A stretch of 28,929 nucleotides of DNA from Deltaproteobacteria bacterium (lineage in GTDB: Bacteria > Desulfobacterota > Desulfarculia > Desulfarculales > Desulfarculaceae). Both the position numbers and the translations under genes were made by a program. The DNA is taken from assembly GCA_020444165.1 (NCBI GenBank), contig JAHLLK010000073.1, forward strand, positions 1-28,929, in the 5' to 3' direction. Below the pieces are notes generated by a model. The model worked only from the letters and a program-made list of their open reading frames with translations. It had not been told where the DNA came from and made no database searches. Shown one piece after another: positions 1 through 10,400 of the stretch; within the stretch, counting starts at the first letter, position 1, and every line of letters begins with the position of its first letter.

Positions 1-56
1 GGCGTGCCCACCCCGATCACCAGGGCCGCGACTTGCAACAGCTCCACACCGGTCAC
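1..56 (-). CDS. Start of a hydrophobic protein, partial (holin-like candidate)
   Basis: A GTG codon at 56-54 opens a frame that stays open to the left edge of the window. An AGGAG ribosome site lies at 63-67, six bases upstream and overlapping the stop codon of the preceding gene. The visible residues read V-T-G-V-E-L-L-Q-V-A-A-L-V-I-G-V-G-T, which looks like the beginning of a membrane-spanning segment. A small membrane protein directly after the tail-fibre genes is often a holin, but only 18 residues are visible. The functional suggestion is therefore inference from position and hydrophobicity. Confidence 0.45.
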   Translation of the reverse strand, partial: MTGVELLQVAALVIGVGT

Positions 57-65
57 GGCGCGCTC

Positions 66-590
66 CTACTGCCCCGCCAGGTCGGCGGTGGACACGTCCG
101 GGTCCGGGGCCAGGCTGCCGGCCACGCCATAGCGCTCCTCGAACCAGCCGTAGGACACGTCCACCGCGGCCAACTCCTCCGGTGTGGCGGCCGCGGCCAG
201 GGCGGTCTTGCGCTCGAAGTAGGCCGTGATGAGGGCCCTTTTCCAGGCCCAGGCCGCCAGCACGACGCTCGGTATGGCCTGGCCGGCCGCCAAAGCCATG
301 GTGGCAGCGTCTTGGATGTTTCCGGCCAGGGCCTCGTCGTAGCGGATGACGCCGTCCGGCTTCCAGGCCGCGAAGCGGTCCACCGTTCGCTTTAGGGTCC
401 ACTGGGCCTCGGTGCGGAGGGCCTCCAGGTCCACCACCGCCTCCTGAATCACCCCTCCCGCCGCCGCCCATTCCGCGATGGCCTGGCGGTCGGCGTTGCC
501 CGGGTCGTCGGGCACGGCCAGAAGCCGGCCGTCGGCCAGGGCGACCAAGTAGTTGCCCTCCGGGGTGATGGTCACGCTCGTGATGTCCAT
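66..590 (-). CDS. Small tail-fibre-associated protein, hypothetical
   Basis: A 174-residue protein with a short beta-rich start (about residues 1-30, including VTITPEGNYLVAL) followed by Ala-rich helical sequence to about residue 160. The start is set by an AGGAGGGAG ribosome site that overlaps the stop codon of the fibre gene, so the two genes are probably translated in tandem. Its place right after a tail fibre is where siphoviruses often encode a fibre assembly chaperone or a small accessory tail protein. I do not recognise a specific family. The protein carries no visible signal peptide, membrane segment or cysteine cluster. Confidence 0.75.
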   Translation of the reverse strand: MDITSVTITPEGNYLVALADGRLLAVPDDPGNADRQAIAEWAAAGGVIQEAVVDLEALRTEAQWTLKRTVDRFAAWKPDGVIRYDEALAGNIQDAATMALAAGQAIPSVVLAAWAWKRALITAYFERKTALAAAATPEELAAVDVSYGWFEERYGVAGSLAPDPDVSTADLAGQ

Positions 591-599
591 GACTCCCTC

Positions 600-1853
600 C
601 TAAAGCTCGGCGCTGAAAGTGATTTGGCCGGTCGTCCCCGCCCCGCGCAAATACGCCGGATTTCCGGCGGTTCCAGTCGCGGCGTGGGCAAGGTCTACCT
701 GTGCACCATTCGCCCCGGATAACGCCGCAGACAGCCCGGTAATGGCAGTGCTCCCACCGGCGGCGAAGACCGTTAAACCACCAATTGTTAAGGCAGCGGT
801 GGGTGCCACACGCATAGGTACAGGGAAGATAATCGGAAAGCGAAGGGATGTGGTCGATGATTGTATCCCCATAACCATGGCCGAGGGATTGTTGAAATCG
901 GCCTCCTTGAGAGCCCAGTAGTAGCGCCGGCAAAGCGCCAATTCCTGGGCATAGGGCCGGTGCTCATAGGTGGTCACCTCGCCGCCCTTCTCGAGCTGCA
1001 CGTCCGACAGGTCGATGACGTCGCCCACGATGGCGTTGGTATCGTCCAGCCAAATGACCACCGCCACGTTGTTGGTCCCGGACGGGATGCTCACGTTCTC
1101 CAGCTTGTAGCGGGTCAGGGTGGTAGTGAGGTTGATGGGGTCGGTTATGCCCGCCCGGGTCCAGCCCGCCGCCCAGGTGGGCTCGGTCCCGTTGCCGGCC
1201 CAGGTGGCCACTACGTCGCTAGTGAGGGCGTCGGCGGTCCCGGCCCAGGCCAGCACCGCGGCCCGGAGGGTCCCGGCCGTGACGTTGGTGGCGCGCTTCT
1301 TGGCCCAGAAGGACAGAGCGGCCAACTGCCCCACCAGCTCCAGGGTGTCCCGGTATTCCAGGAACTGGACCACGGCGCATTGGTAGGCGGCCTGCATATT
1401 CCAGGACATGTAGCCCGACTGCCCGGCGAAGCTGACGCCCGGGGTGGACACGTCCAACCGGTCGTTGCCGTTGGACAAGAGGCACCAGCGGTCGGTCAGG
1501 AAGGTGTCGTCATTGTTGGCGGGCGTGGTGGCCCCGGTGAAGATTGTGCCCCGCTGGGCTACGTTGAACCCGCCGTTGATCAGGTAGTTTTTGCGGCCCA
1601 GGGCCTCGGCCCCGCCGGCGTACTGCCATACGCTGCCGGTGTAGCGCCACAGGGCGGGGTAATCCGTCTCCACCCACACCAGGCCCGTGTAGGGCGTGGC
1701 GAAGGCCACGCGTTCGGCCCTGGTGCCGATCTGCACCTTGGCCGGGTCGGCGTCGCCGGCCAGGATGGTGTCCAGCAGGTCCATGAAGGCGCTGAGCTTG
1801 GTGACCAGGTCGCGGCCGTGGAAGGTCGGCTTTAAATCATCGAACATACTCAT
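600..1853 (-). CDS. Tail fibre / receptor-binding protein
   Basis: A 417-residue protein. The start is taken as the ATG at 1853 because it overlaps the upstream stop as ATGA; a GTG nine bases earlier is the alternative. The first 85 residues are a short attachment region that includes a segment found in virion fibres (IGTRAERVAF, then a W-R-Y-T-G-S-V-W motif). From residue 89 it carries the YLINGGFNVAQRGT...DRW pattern, then a carbohydrate-binding-like beta-sandwich ending in DVQLEKG (284-290) and CRRYYW (308-313). That combination is common in phage and prophage tail fibres that bind surface glycans. The last 100 residues are Gly/Ala/Thr-rich beta sequence. The role in host recognition is family knowledge; the receptor is unknown. 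Confidence 0.82.
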   Translation of the reverse strand: MSMFDDLKPTFHGRDLVTKLSAFMDLLDTILAGDADPAKVQIGTRAERVAFATPYTGLVWVETDYPALWRYTGSVWQYAGGAEALGRKNYLINGGFNVAQRGTIFTGATTPANNDDTFLTDRWCLLSNGNDRLDVSTPGVSFAGQSGYMSWNMQAAYQCAVVQFLEYRDTLELVGQLAALSFWAKKRATNVTAGTLRAAVLAWAGTADALTSDVVATWAGNGTEPTWAAGWTRAGITDPINLTTTLTRYKLENVSIPSGTNNVAVVIWLDDTNAIVGDVIDLSDVQLEKGGEVTTYEHRPYAQELALCRRYYWALKEADFNNPSAMVMGIQSSTTSLRFPIIFPVPMRVAPTAALTIGGLTVFAAGGSTAITGLSAALSGANGAQVDLAHAATGTAGNPAYLRGAGTTGQITFSAEL

Positions 1854-2713
1854 CCTACCCACTCCCAGAGCTTGAGGTTGTAGGCGCCCAGCAGCCCGGG
1901 GACCACATTGATGCCGTCCTCGTCAGACTCCACGAGGCTGTACATCTTCCCCTTGTTCCGCAGCGGCAGGAGGTCGGTGTCCGCGAAGACATCGGCCACG
2001 AAAGCCCGGCCTGCGGCCATCCGTTGCCGGAGCCGATCCCACACCGACCACAACACGGTGCGGTCGATCAGCGCGAAGTTCAGGTCGAGGTACAGGTAGG
2101 GCTGTTTGGGGTCCACATGGGGAGCCCCGCTCAGGGCGCGGGAGATGACGCTGGGGTACTTGGGCCCGCTGTCCTTGATCTCGGCCGGACCCCGCGGAGC
2201 CTCGATCTTGAAGCCCAGGCCCAGGCGGCCCATTTCGATGTAGCCGTCCGGGTTGTCCGGATCGTCGAATCTGATTTCCCAGTAGCGGGCTTCCACCGCC
2301 GCGGGCAGGTAGATGCACTGCACCGGGCCGTTGGGCCACCAGTCCGTCTCGTATCCCGGGAGCGGGTAGCCGCCGGCCGTCATCTCGTCGTTGCCGACGT
2401 CATCTGTACCGAAAATGGGGTCATGGCCGTCGAAGGTCCCGGAGTAGAGGCTGTCGTCCCCGGCGCTGGTCCCGGCCTTGATGGTCACCTGGGAGCCGCC
2501 CGTCAGGTTGTGGCTCACCAGGGCCAGCATGTCGCAGGGGACCGCGGCCCCGAAGTCCAGGCGCACCCACTGGCCGGCCAGGGCGGTGGAGCGCCACACC
2601 CGGGTGCGGTAGCGGTCCTGAAGGTTGGCGGCCGGCCGGGTTACCGCCTCCGTGAAGGCGGTAAGGGTGGCCGCGTCGCTGTCCTCGAAGAATAAAAAAC
2701 GGCTTACCGGCAT
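1850..2713 (-). CDS. Tail protein with discoidin-like beta-sandwich
   Basis: A 287-residue protein whose ATG at 2713 directly abuts the TAG of the hub gene and whose stop overlaps the fibre start as ATGA. Residues about 30-170 look like a discoidin/F5-8-type sandwich: WVRLDFG, then a long loop with many Asp, Gly and Trp residues, then RYWEIRFDDPDNPDGYIEMGRL. The C-terminal third (about 190-287) is a separate domain rich in Tyr, Leu and Asp. The position between hub and fibre suggests a tip or adaptor component that may bind carbohydrate. Domain naming is by motif recognition only. Confidence 0.72.
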   Translation of the reverse strand: MPVSRFLFFEDSDAATLTAFTEAVTRPAANLQDRYRTRVWRSTALAGQWVRLDFGAAVPCDMLALVSHNLTGGSQVTIKAGTSAGDDSLYSGTFDGHDPIFGTDDVGNDEMTAGGYPLPGYETDWWPNGPVQCIYLPAAVEARYWEIRFDDPDNPDGYIEMGRLGLGFKIEAPRGPAEIKDSGPKYPSVISRALSGAPHVDPKQPYLYLDLNFALIDRTVLWSVWDRLRQRMAAGRAFVADVFADTDLLPLRNKGKMYSLVESDEDGINVVPGLLGAYNLKLWEWVG

Positions 2714-4471
2714 CTAGCTCACCCCTCCCCACAGCCTCAGCTCAATGCGGCCCTCTTGGTGGTTTTCGGTTAGGCTGAGCACCGTGAAGTTCTTTCCGGC
2801 GTCCAGGCCCCAGCGGTTGCGCTTGACGCTGACCACGTCCCCCAAATCCAGGGTCATGGCCGGCAGGGTGGTTTCCAAGGTCAGGATCAGCCGCCGCATC
2901 CCGAAGAGGTCCAGATACTCCTGGGCCAACTGGCCGGCGATGGTGAGCCATGGATAAGCGACTGTCGGCATGTCGGCGCCGCAAGTCCCGAACTCGGCCA
3001 CCGTAGCCAAGGGGAACTTGGCCTTGATGGTGTCGTCCTTGACCTCTTGCCAGAGGTAGTCCCGGTCGCCGTAGGCCCGGGTGGCCGCGTCTGCCGTGGA
3101 GTCGATCTCCGCGCCCTTGGAGTAATTGAGGCCGTAACCGATGCGGATTTGGGAGTAGATCCGTGGCTCCACCTCCGCGCTCACCGTGAAGGTGTCGTGA
3201 TCGTCGTCGAACTCCATCACCGGGGTGGCGTCTTCCGGCGGGACCAGCTTCCGCAGGCGGAACACTCCCTCCCGGTCGAAGCCGAACATGCACAGGGTGC
3301 CGTGGGTCAGGCTGGACAAGACATCCAGGGCATTGGACTGGGAGTCGATGTGGATGCCGAAATATTGCAGGAAATGAGGGCCCCCAAGTTCGGTGTCGAT
3401 GCTCACCCCGTGATAGGCCTCTACGTAGTCGGTTATTATCTGCTGGACTATTGCCTCCAGGGAGCAATAGACCATGGGGTCATACATCCCCGTGGGCGTG
3501 AAGGTCAGGGTGGGGTTGCCCACCGGGTCACCGTCCAACTCCACATAATTGACCGCGTCGCCCTCGTGGCCGGTGGGCCGGAAGCGCCACCCGCTACTGG
3601 CCGTCAGGAAGGCCAGCTTCAGGGTGCCGTTCAATCTTGGGTGCTGGTGCCGGATCCCCTCGTGGAACATGTAGTAGCGCTGCACATCCTCAAACAGGGT
3701 CGGCGGGATGTCCCGGCAGTAGCCCAGGGTGATGGGCCGCGGCTTGCCCTCGGTGACGGAGGGGATTTTGCAGCACACCCAATCGCCATCGGCCACGGTT
3801 ACCGTGGCGCCCTGGGCCGTGGGCCAGGCGGGCTCCGTGGCCCCGCCGGTCATCATGAAAGAGGTGGGCGCCGCGGAATAAATGAAGCCATTGGCCGTGG
3901 TCGGCCGCACCAGGGAGCCGGCAAAGTAGTAGCCCCCGGTTTCCCAGGCCGGGAACTCCGTGTCCGTGAGGATGGAGTCCGGCATCGGCGTCTTGGCCAG
4001 CAGGTCATCCCGGCTCTTGATGCCCAAGGTCACGGCCTGGTCGTCCCATTTGGGGGCCTCCATGACCCCTACCAGCACCACGGCCCACTCGCTCCAGGGC
4101 AGCACCGCCCCGCTGGGCTTGCGCGCCCCGCAGCGGATGGTGATGTCCCCGCCGGCCCAGGCGTAGTCCGTGAGCAGGTCGTCCATGGTGAGCCCGCCCG
4201 TCACGTCCGCCGTGGCGTCGATCAGGAATTCCAGGCTGCCGTAGGTGATCATGGCCTGGCCATTGTCGAACTGCTGGGCCTGGCGCTCCACGCTGGGCAG
4301 CTTGGATATCGCCGGGAAGTAGTAGTGCGCCCCGTCCCAATAGCCGCCGTCGCCGGCCAGGTACACGGTCAGCGCCTCGCCGTCCGAGAGGCGGATGAGG
4401 CCCAACTCGGCCGTGTAGACGCGCTGGCAGCCGGCCGCGATCCAGGCCAGGAAGTTTGCGCTGGGGGCCAT
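2714..4471 (-). CDS. Tail tip / baseplate hub-like protein
   Basis: A 585-residue protein immediately downstream of the tape measure (three bases between stop and start), where siphoviruses encode distal-tail and hub proteins. The N-terminal 130 residues read as beta-rich tail-tip sequence (YFPAISKLPSVERQAQQFDNG). The middle (about 180-300) includes a chitin/carbohydrate-binding-like insertion with many Trp, Thr and Gly residues. The C-terminal part (about 330-585) resembles a gp27-like hub: IVQQIITDYVEAYHGV, SNALDVLSSL, then LTLETTLPAMTLDLGDVVSV and a final beta strand. It probably sits at the tail end where the tape measure exits. It takes the place of lambda M/L/K/I/J, none of which I recognise here. 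Confidence 0.68.
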   Translation of the reverse strand: MAPSANFLAWIAAGCQRVYTAELGLIRLSDGEALTVYLAGDGGYWDGAHYYFPAISKLPSVERQAQQFDNGQAMITYGSLEFLIDATADVTGGLTMDDLLTDYAWAGGDITIRCGARKPSGAVLPWSEWAVVLVGVMEAPKWDDQAVTLGIKSRDDLLAKTPMPDSILTDTEFPAWETGGYYFAGSLVRPTTANGFIYSAAPTSFMMTGGATEPAWPTAQGATVTVADGDWVCCKIPSVTEGKPRPITLGYCRDIPPTLFEDVQRYYMFHEGIRHQHPRLNGTLKLAFLTASSGWRFRPTGHEGDAVNYVELDGDPVGNPTLTFTPTGMYDPMVYCSLEAIVQQIITDYVEAYHGVSIDTELGGPHFLQYFGIHIDSQSNALDVLSSLTHGTLCMFGFDREGVFRLRKLVPPEDATPVMEFDDDHDTFTVSAEVEPRIYSQIRIGYGLNYSKGAEIDSTADAATRAYGDRDYLWQEVKDDTIKAKFPLATVAEFGTCGADMPTVAYPWLTIAGQLAQEYLDLFGMRRLILTLETTLPAMTLDLGDVVSVKRNRWGLDAGKNFTVLSLTENHQEGRIELRLWGGVS

Positions 4472-4474
4472 GGC

Positions 4475-7400
4475 CTATTTGCTCCCCGGCAGCAGGGCCG
4501 GCCGCGAAATGCTGGTGGTGTAGGGCTTGGGGCCGCCGGTCTGGGCCTGGCGGGCTTGCTCCTGGTAGAGGAAGGTGCGGAACTCCTTGACCGAGGCCTC
4601 GATCACCGCGTCGGCGAGCTGGCCCACCTGGCCGATGTTGATCACCACCTGGGTCTGCTGTGGGGCCGCCTGACGCTCCTGGGCCGCATAGGTCCCGCCG
4701 GTGCCCGGAATGGGGGCGATGGGGCTGGGCAGTAGCGGGCCCCTGCCGGGCATCGGCTTGCTGTTGTCCCAGGAGGGAGATGGCCCGGGGTCGGTGATGG
4801 GGTCGGAGACCGTCCAGCCTTGTAAAAATTCCCGGTCGCCAATCACGCCTACCGCGGAGCCGGCCAGCCCGCCCTCCTGGGAAAGGGTCTGGAAGTCCAG
4901 TCCGGCGTAGAGGTCCCGGGCCTGGGCCACCAGAGCCGCGGCCTCGGTGGCGTTGGTGAAGGGAGAGGTCAGCCACTTTTGGAGGCTGCCCAGCACCTTC
5001 TGGTCTTTCTCCAGCCCCGCTACGTCCTCGTTGACCCCCATCAACTCCTTGATGCGCTGCTGGATGCCCTCTTGGGTCAGGCCCTCGGTAGCCAGAAGCT
5101 CGCTCATGAGCTGTTCCTGGCGGTCCTTGCGCTGGCCCAGGGCGCTGGTTTCGATGTTCTCCAGGTTGGCCAGGCCCTCGGTGGTGATCTGGCCCAGATC
5201 CCGCTGGTAGCTCTCCTGGAGCGCCAGGCGCCACTGCTGGGCATCCTGCTGGGAGATGGTCCCGGCCCGGTAGTAGTCCTCCAGCTCTTGCAGGTGGTCG
5301 CGGTAGGTGTCATTGAGGGTCTGCACCTGCTGCTCGGTGGCGGAAAGCTCCCCCTTGAGCGAGTTGTCCACGATGGCCTGGAGGCTCTTGTAGGCGTCCG
5401 ACCGCAGGTTGGCCAGGGCCTTGTCGGTCATGGCCTCCACGTCGATCCGCCGGCTCTGGTACTCCTCCCAACTCCCGATGGCCCCGGACTCGTACTGCCG
5501 TTGCAGCTCGTCCAGCAGGTCCTGGGACTGCTGCATGATGGCGTCGTGGGCCTGCTCGGCCTGGCTCTTCTGGCCCTCCCAGAAATCGGCGATGGTCTGG
5601 TCAAAGGCCTTGGTCACCTCTTCCCGCAGCTTCACCACGTCAGCCGCCCACTGCTGGTCGATGAGCCCCATGCGGGCCACGGCCTCTTCGTGGGTGATGG
5701 TGCCCTCTTCCTCCCAGGCCTTGACCTGCTCCATCTGCGAGTTGCGCTGCTGGATAAGTTGGTCGCCGGCCTGTTGCTCGGCGGTGTAACGTTCCCGCAG
5801 CCAGGCCGCGTCCCAGCCCTGCATCTCCTTGATGGCCGCCTCGTAGGCGTCAGCCAAACGCTGGGCCTCTTCCTCGGTCTGGTCGGCCGCGGTGGCCACG
5901 GCGGTGGTGCTGGTGGATGCGGTGGCGGCCCCCAGAGCCGAGTCGAGCATGTGCTCGACCCCGGCGGCCCCGCCCAAAGCGCTCACGTCGGAGCGCTTGA
6001 TCATGTACTCGCCCTTTTGGGCTATGATGGGCACCTCGTCCGGGGCCAGGCCACCGCCGTGGAGCCGCGGCCAGCCCACGAACCCCCCGGAGTGCATGAT
6101 CAGCCCCCCGGAGTGCTCCTTCTTGGGGGGCTTTTCCCCCTCGAAGTTGAAGTGCCCATTCATGTACCAGTCCCAGGTGGTGCCGCTGGCCGGCAGGCCC
6201 TCCAGCCACCCCTTGAGCGCTTCCACGGCCTCGGCCACGCCCGCCACCGCCTTGGCCAGGGTGTCCGTGGGGCCCGTCGCGTTGTTGTTCGCGTCGGTCT
6301 GGCCCTCGGTGGCTTCCTTGGTGAACCCCAGTTCCTTGGCCAGCTCCCGGCCCTCGACCACCAGCTTCTCCACCTCGGAGCGCTCCATGGTGTGGGCTTT
6401 GGTGAGGGCTTCCTTTATCTCCTGGTAGCGCTTGTATTTCTCGGTCAACTCCTCGGTGCGCCCGGCCTGGAACAGCAGCAGGTTCACCATCTCCCGCTGC
6501 TCAATGGCCTCCAGGGAGTTGGCGGTCAGGAGGGTTTCGATGGTGCCGGTCAACGCCTGGGTTTGGGCGTCCACCAGGCTCATGGCCTGGCCGTTCTGCT
6601 CGAAGGCCTGGCGCTGGATCTCGGCCACGATGGCCGCGTTGCGCATCCCGGCCACGAGCAGTTCCTCGGCCGTGGCCGCCTCGGTGGTGCGCCGGGTCTC
6701 ATCCTGGACCAGGGCGTTGTACTCCACCAGGTGGGCCAGGATGTCCTCCTGGGCCTTGGTGTACTCCTCTTGCGTCAGGGTCCCGTCCGCGAACTGGGTG
6801 TTGAGCTCCTGGAGGCTGGCCGCGGCCAGTTGGCCCACCCCGCCGGTCACCTGGATGGCCTCGGCCAGTTGGACGTAGAGGCTCTTTTCCGCGTCCCCTG
6901 AGTCCTGGCCCAGCGTCCTGGCGGCGATGATTTGGTCAAGCTCCGCGATCAGGCGTTGCTTGGCCTCGGTCAGGCGGTTGGTGGCCTCCTCGTCGCCGGC
7001 CTCGGCCTCGGCCGCGCCGATCAGGGCTTGGCCGAAGTCGTCCCGGATCTTCATGGTCAGCTCGTCAGTGCTGCCCCCAAACTGCTGCCAGTCGGTGATG
7101 CTGGCCGCCACGTTTTCGTTCAGCGCCGCCGTTTGTTCGTCGGTCAGGCCCAGGCCGTCCGCCAGCTCGCCCATCATCTCCGAGAGGTGCTCGCCGGAAC
7201 CGGCGTAGCCGTCGAACTCCAAGGCCACCCGGGCGTACGACTCAACCGCGTCCTTGACCTGCACGTTGAAATCATGGTACTTTTCGGTCGCCCCGCCCAT
7301 GGCCATTTCCAGCGGCGTGACGCTCTCCAGGATTTTCTTGATGTTGACCGCGCCCTCCGGGGTCCCCTCCGCGATCTCGCGGAGGCTCTGGCTCAGGGTT

Positions 7401-10400
7401 CCCGACTCTACGCTCTTGTCGATCTCCTCATAGGCGGAGTAGCGCGAGGCCGAGTAGGACGGGAGCCCCGCGGTCTGGTACCACTCGGGGTTTTCCTGGC
7501 TGATCTGGGTCTGCCTCTGCCAACTGTCGTAACTGTGCTTGATGTTGGTCATGCGCTGGTACGGGTCCGGCTTTTCGTCGGACCCGAAGGCGCCGCCCGT
7601 CAGCCCACCCACGACGCCGCCCATGAAGGCCCCCAGGGCCGCGCCGATCAGTGTCCCTATCCCGGGAAGGATCGCGGTGCCCACCGAAGCCCCGTAAGCC
7701 CCGCCGCCGGCCGCCCCGCCCATGGCACCGTACATGGCGTTGGGTCTTTCCTTGGCCACCGTGTTGCGGATCAGCTCGCCACTGGCGTAGCTGCCGGCGA
7801 TGCCGCCGGCCATGCCAGCCCCGGCGTTGCCAATTTGCCCCCATCCGGCCTCGGTTCCCCCGGTGAACTCGCCGCCCCACCCGGCGTAGGGGTCGGAAGG
7901 ATTGAAGGCGGGCACCACGGTGGTAGGAGTCGTCGTCGGCGTGGGAGCCGTCACGCTCGGCCCAAACGCGGCGTCCCACCCGGACTTGCCCCACCGCCAA
8001 AACTGGGTAAAGATGTCAGGGGCGCCGCCAATGCTGGGCAGGTCGGCCAGCGATTGAATCCCCGCGATCAGGTTGCGGCTGCCCGCGTACAAATTGTAGG
8101 CGTTGAGCGCGGTGGACAGGACGTTGAGCCCCGTGACGCCCTGGTCGCCAAACCCCTGGAGGTTGTTCCAGAGGCCATAACCGGCCCCCAGCACCCCCAA
8201 CCCGCCCATGGCCACCTGACCAGCCGGGCTGATGCCCCCCAGGCCGAACAGGTCGCGCAGGATTTGGTTGGAGTACAGCCCGGCCCCACCCCCCAGGGCT
8301 TGCAGGCCCGCGCCGAACTTGTTGCGGTTGGGGTCTCCCAGCCCGTTTATGCCCTCGATCAGGGCATAGGCCGAGGTCAGCAGCGCGAAGACCTGGGCCG
8401 GGGAATAGGTGTCGAACGGGTTCTGGCCAGCCGAGATCACCTCCCCGGCGTTGCCGGTGGGGGTTTCGGTCCCCCCGGTGAACTCATCCCCCCATCCACT
8501 CCAGTCCTGCTCCCCCCAGGAGGGGTCCCAGCCGAAGATCACGCCGGAGGTGGTCCCCCCCTCGGTGAGCGGCGTCTGCACCAGCCCGCCCGGGGTGGCG
8601 GAGGTCCCGCCCGGCACCGCGCCGGCCGCCCCCAGCTTGGCGGCGGCTGCGGACAGGTCCGTTCCCGCCTGAACCAGCTTCCCGGCCGCGGTGTCGTGAC
8701 GGGTGGCCGCCCGGTCCATGTTGCCGGCCGCGGTGGTGGTCGCTTGCGCGGCCGCCTCCTGGGAGCCTTCGATGCCGCCCCACAGGCCCTTCCACCAGCC
8801 GCCCATGGAATTGAAATTCCACCCGCCGCCGGACATCCCCGTTTTGAGGTCCTTGAAGAAATTGGCCATGCCGGCCAGGGTTTCGTTGGCCACCCACGCC
8901 GCGGTCATCTGGGCGAGCATCTTGACGAACGCGTCTCCAAGTTCGGAGATGGCGTCTTCCGCGTCGGCGAACTCGCCCAGCAGCAGGTCTTCCCACCAGC
9001 CTCCCCAAGTGTTCTGGATGTTCTGGAACATGGACTGGGTTAGCGCTTCGACGTTCTTGTCGTGGTCGGCCCACTGGTCCAGCATCTTGTCCAGAGTGGA
9101 CCGGTTGGCCTTGGCGTGATCGTCCAGGGCTTTTTGGACCCTGTGCTGGTATAGGTCTGTTATTTGAGCCGTCAGCCCGGCGCCGTAGATTTGGTTGAGT
9201 TCCAGGGCGTGCTGGTACCAGTTTTGCAAGTCGGCGAGTTGGGCGTCCAGGCCGCCGGCTTGGGCCTCCTTCAGCTCGCGCTGCAGCCCCTCCCAGTCCT
9301 TCAGTCGCTTGGCGTCGATCTTGGCCTCTTCGTTCAGGGCTTGTTGGCCCAGGGCCAAAATCTCGTCGGCCACCTCGCGCCGTATTTTGATGATTTCGTC
9401 CGCGGCCTTGGCCTCGGCCTTGAGCCGGTCCCCGCCGTATTTCTTGTCCAGCGCCGCTTTCTCGGCCTGGAATATCTGCTCCGCCAGGAGCTTGTCGTGG
9501 GTGGCTGCGATGTTGGCCGCCAGCTCGTCTCTGAGCTTGTCCATCTCCCGCTGGTAGTCGGTCTTGCGCAGGTCGGCCAGGCGGTCCATGAGCACCTGCC
9601 GCGCGGCCGCGACGGCGTCGGCGGTGGTGTCCACCTCTTTCTGGGCCGCCGCGCTGGCGTCCCCCCAACCAGCGGCCCAGCCGGCGGCCAGATCGTCCAG
9701 CAGCGCGTCCATCTCCTGGCGGGCCGCGTCGATGTCCGCCGCCAGCGACTTGCTCACCCCCCCCACGCTGATCTTCTGCCGGCCGGCCTGGTCCTCCAGC
9801 TTGGTCACCTGGTCGAGGACCTTGTAGTACTCGCGCCACTTGTCGATGGGGGGGGGGTCCTTGCCCAACTCCTGGAAGAGCTGCACCGCTCCCGCCAGCC
9901 CCGGAATGAGGGCCAGGAGGGCGGGGGCGCTGTGCTCTTCAATCCATTGCAGCTTCTCGACCAGCCAGGCCGCCGCCCGGCCTATGCCTCGGATGACCTC
10001 TTCGCTTTTTTGGTCTTGGGCGATCTCGGTCTGTCGCTGGACAAACTTGCGCAGCGCCGGGTCCACTTCGTCACCGAAGACGTGGGCCAGTTCCTCGGCC
10101 GCGGAGTCCAGTTTTTGCAGGTCTCCCTTGAGATCGTTGGTCTGGGTTTGGACCGCCTCGTGCGCCTTGTTGGTCCCGGTGATGGCCTCGTTGTATTTTT
10201 GGATTTGGCCCGCGCTCTGGGCCAGGGTGACCGCCACCGTGGCGGCCTCGGTGCCAAAGATTTTGGTCGCGTCGGCCACGCTCATGTTGGCCTTGCCCAG
10301 GGCGGTCATGATGTCCATGAAGGGGAGGGCGCGGCCCTGCGCATCGGTGATCCGCACGCCCAGGCCCTTGATGGTCTCCGCCGCCTTGGGGGTGACATCT

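Noticed and set aside
4005..5234. 409-residue minus-strand frame across the hub/tape measure junction
   Set aside because: It overlaps two well-supported genes in another frame and has Arg/Pro/Gly-rich shadow composition with no motif.
6932..9043. 703-residue plus-strand open frame (with others at 4979-6901, 3047-4735 and 15205-17013)
   Set aside because: They lie antisense to strongly supported phage genes, are rich in Gly, Leu, His, Val and Arg, and result from high third-position GC on the other strand.
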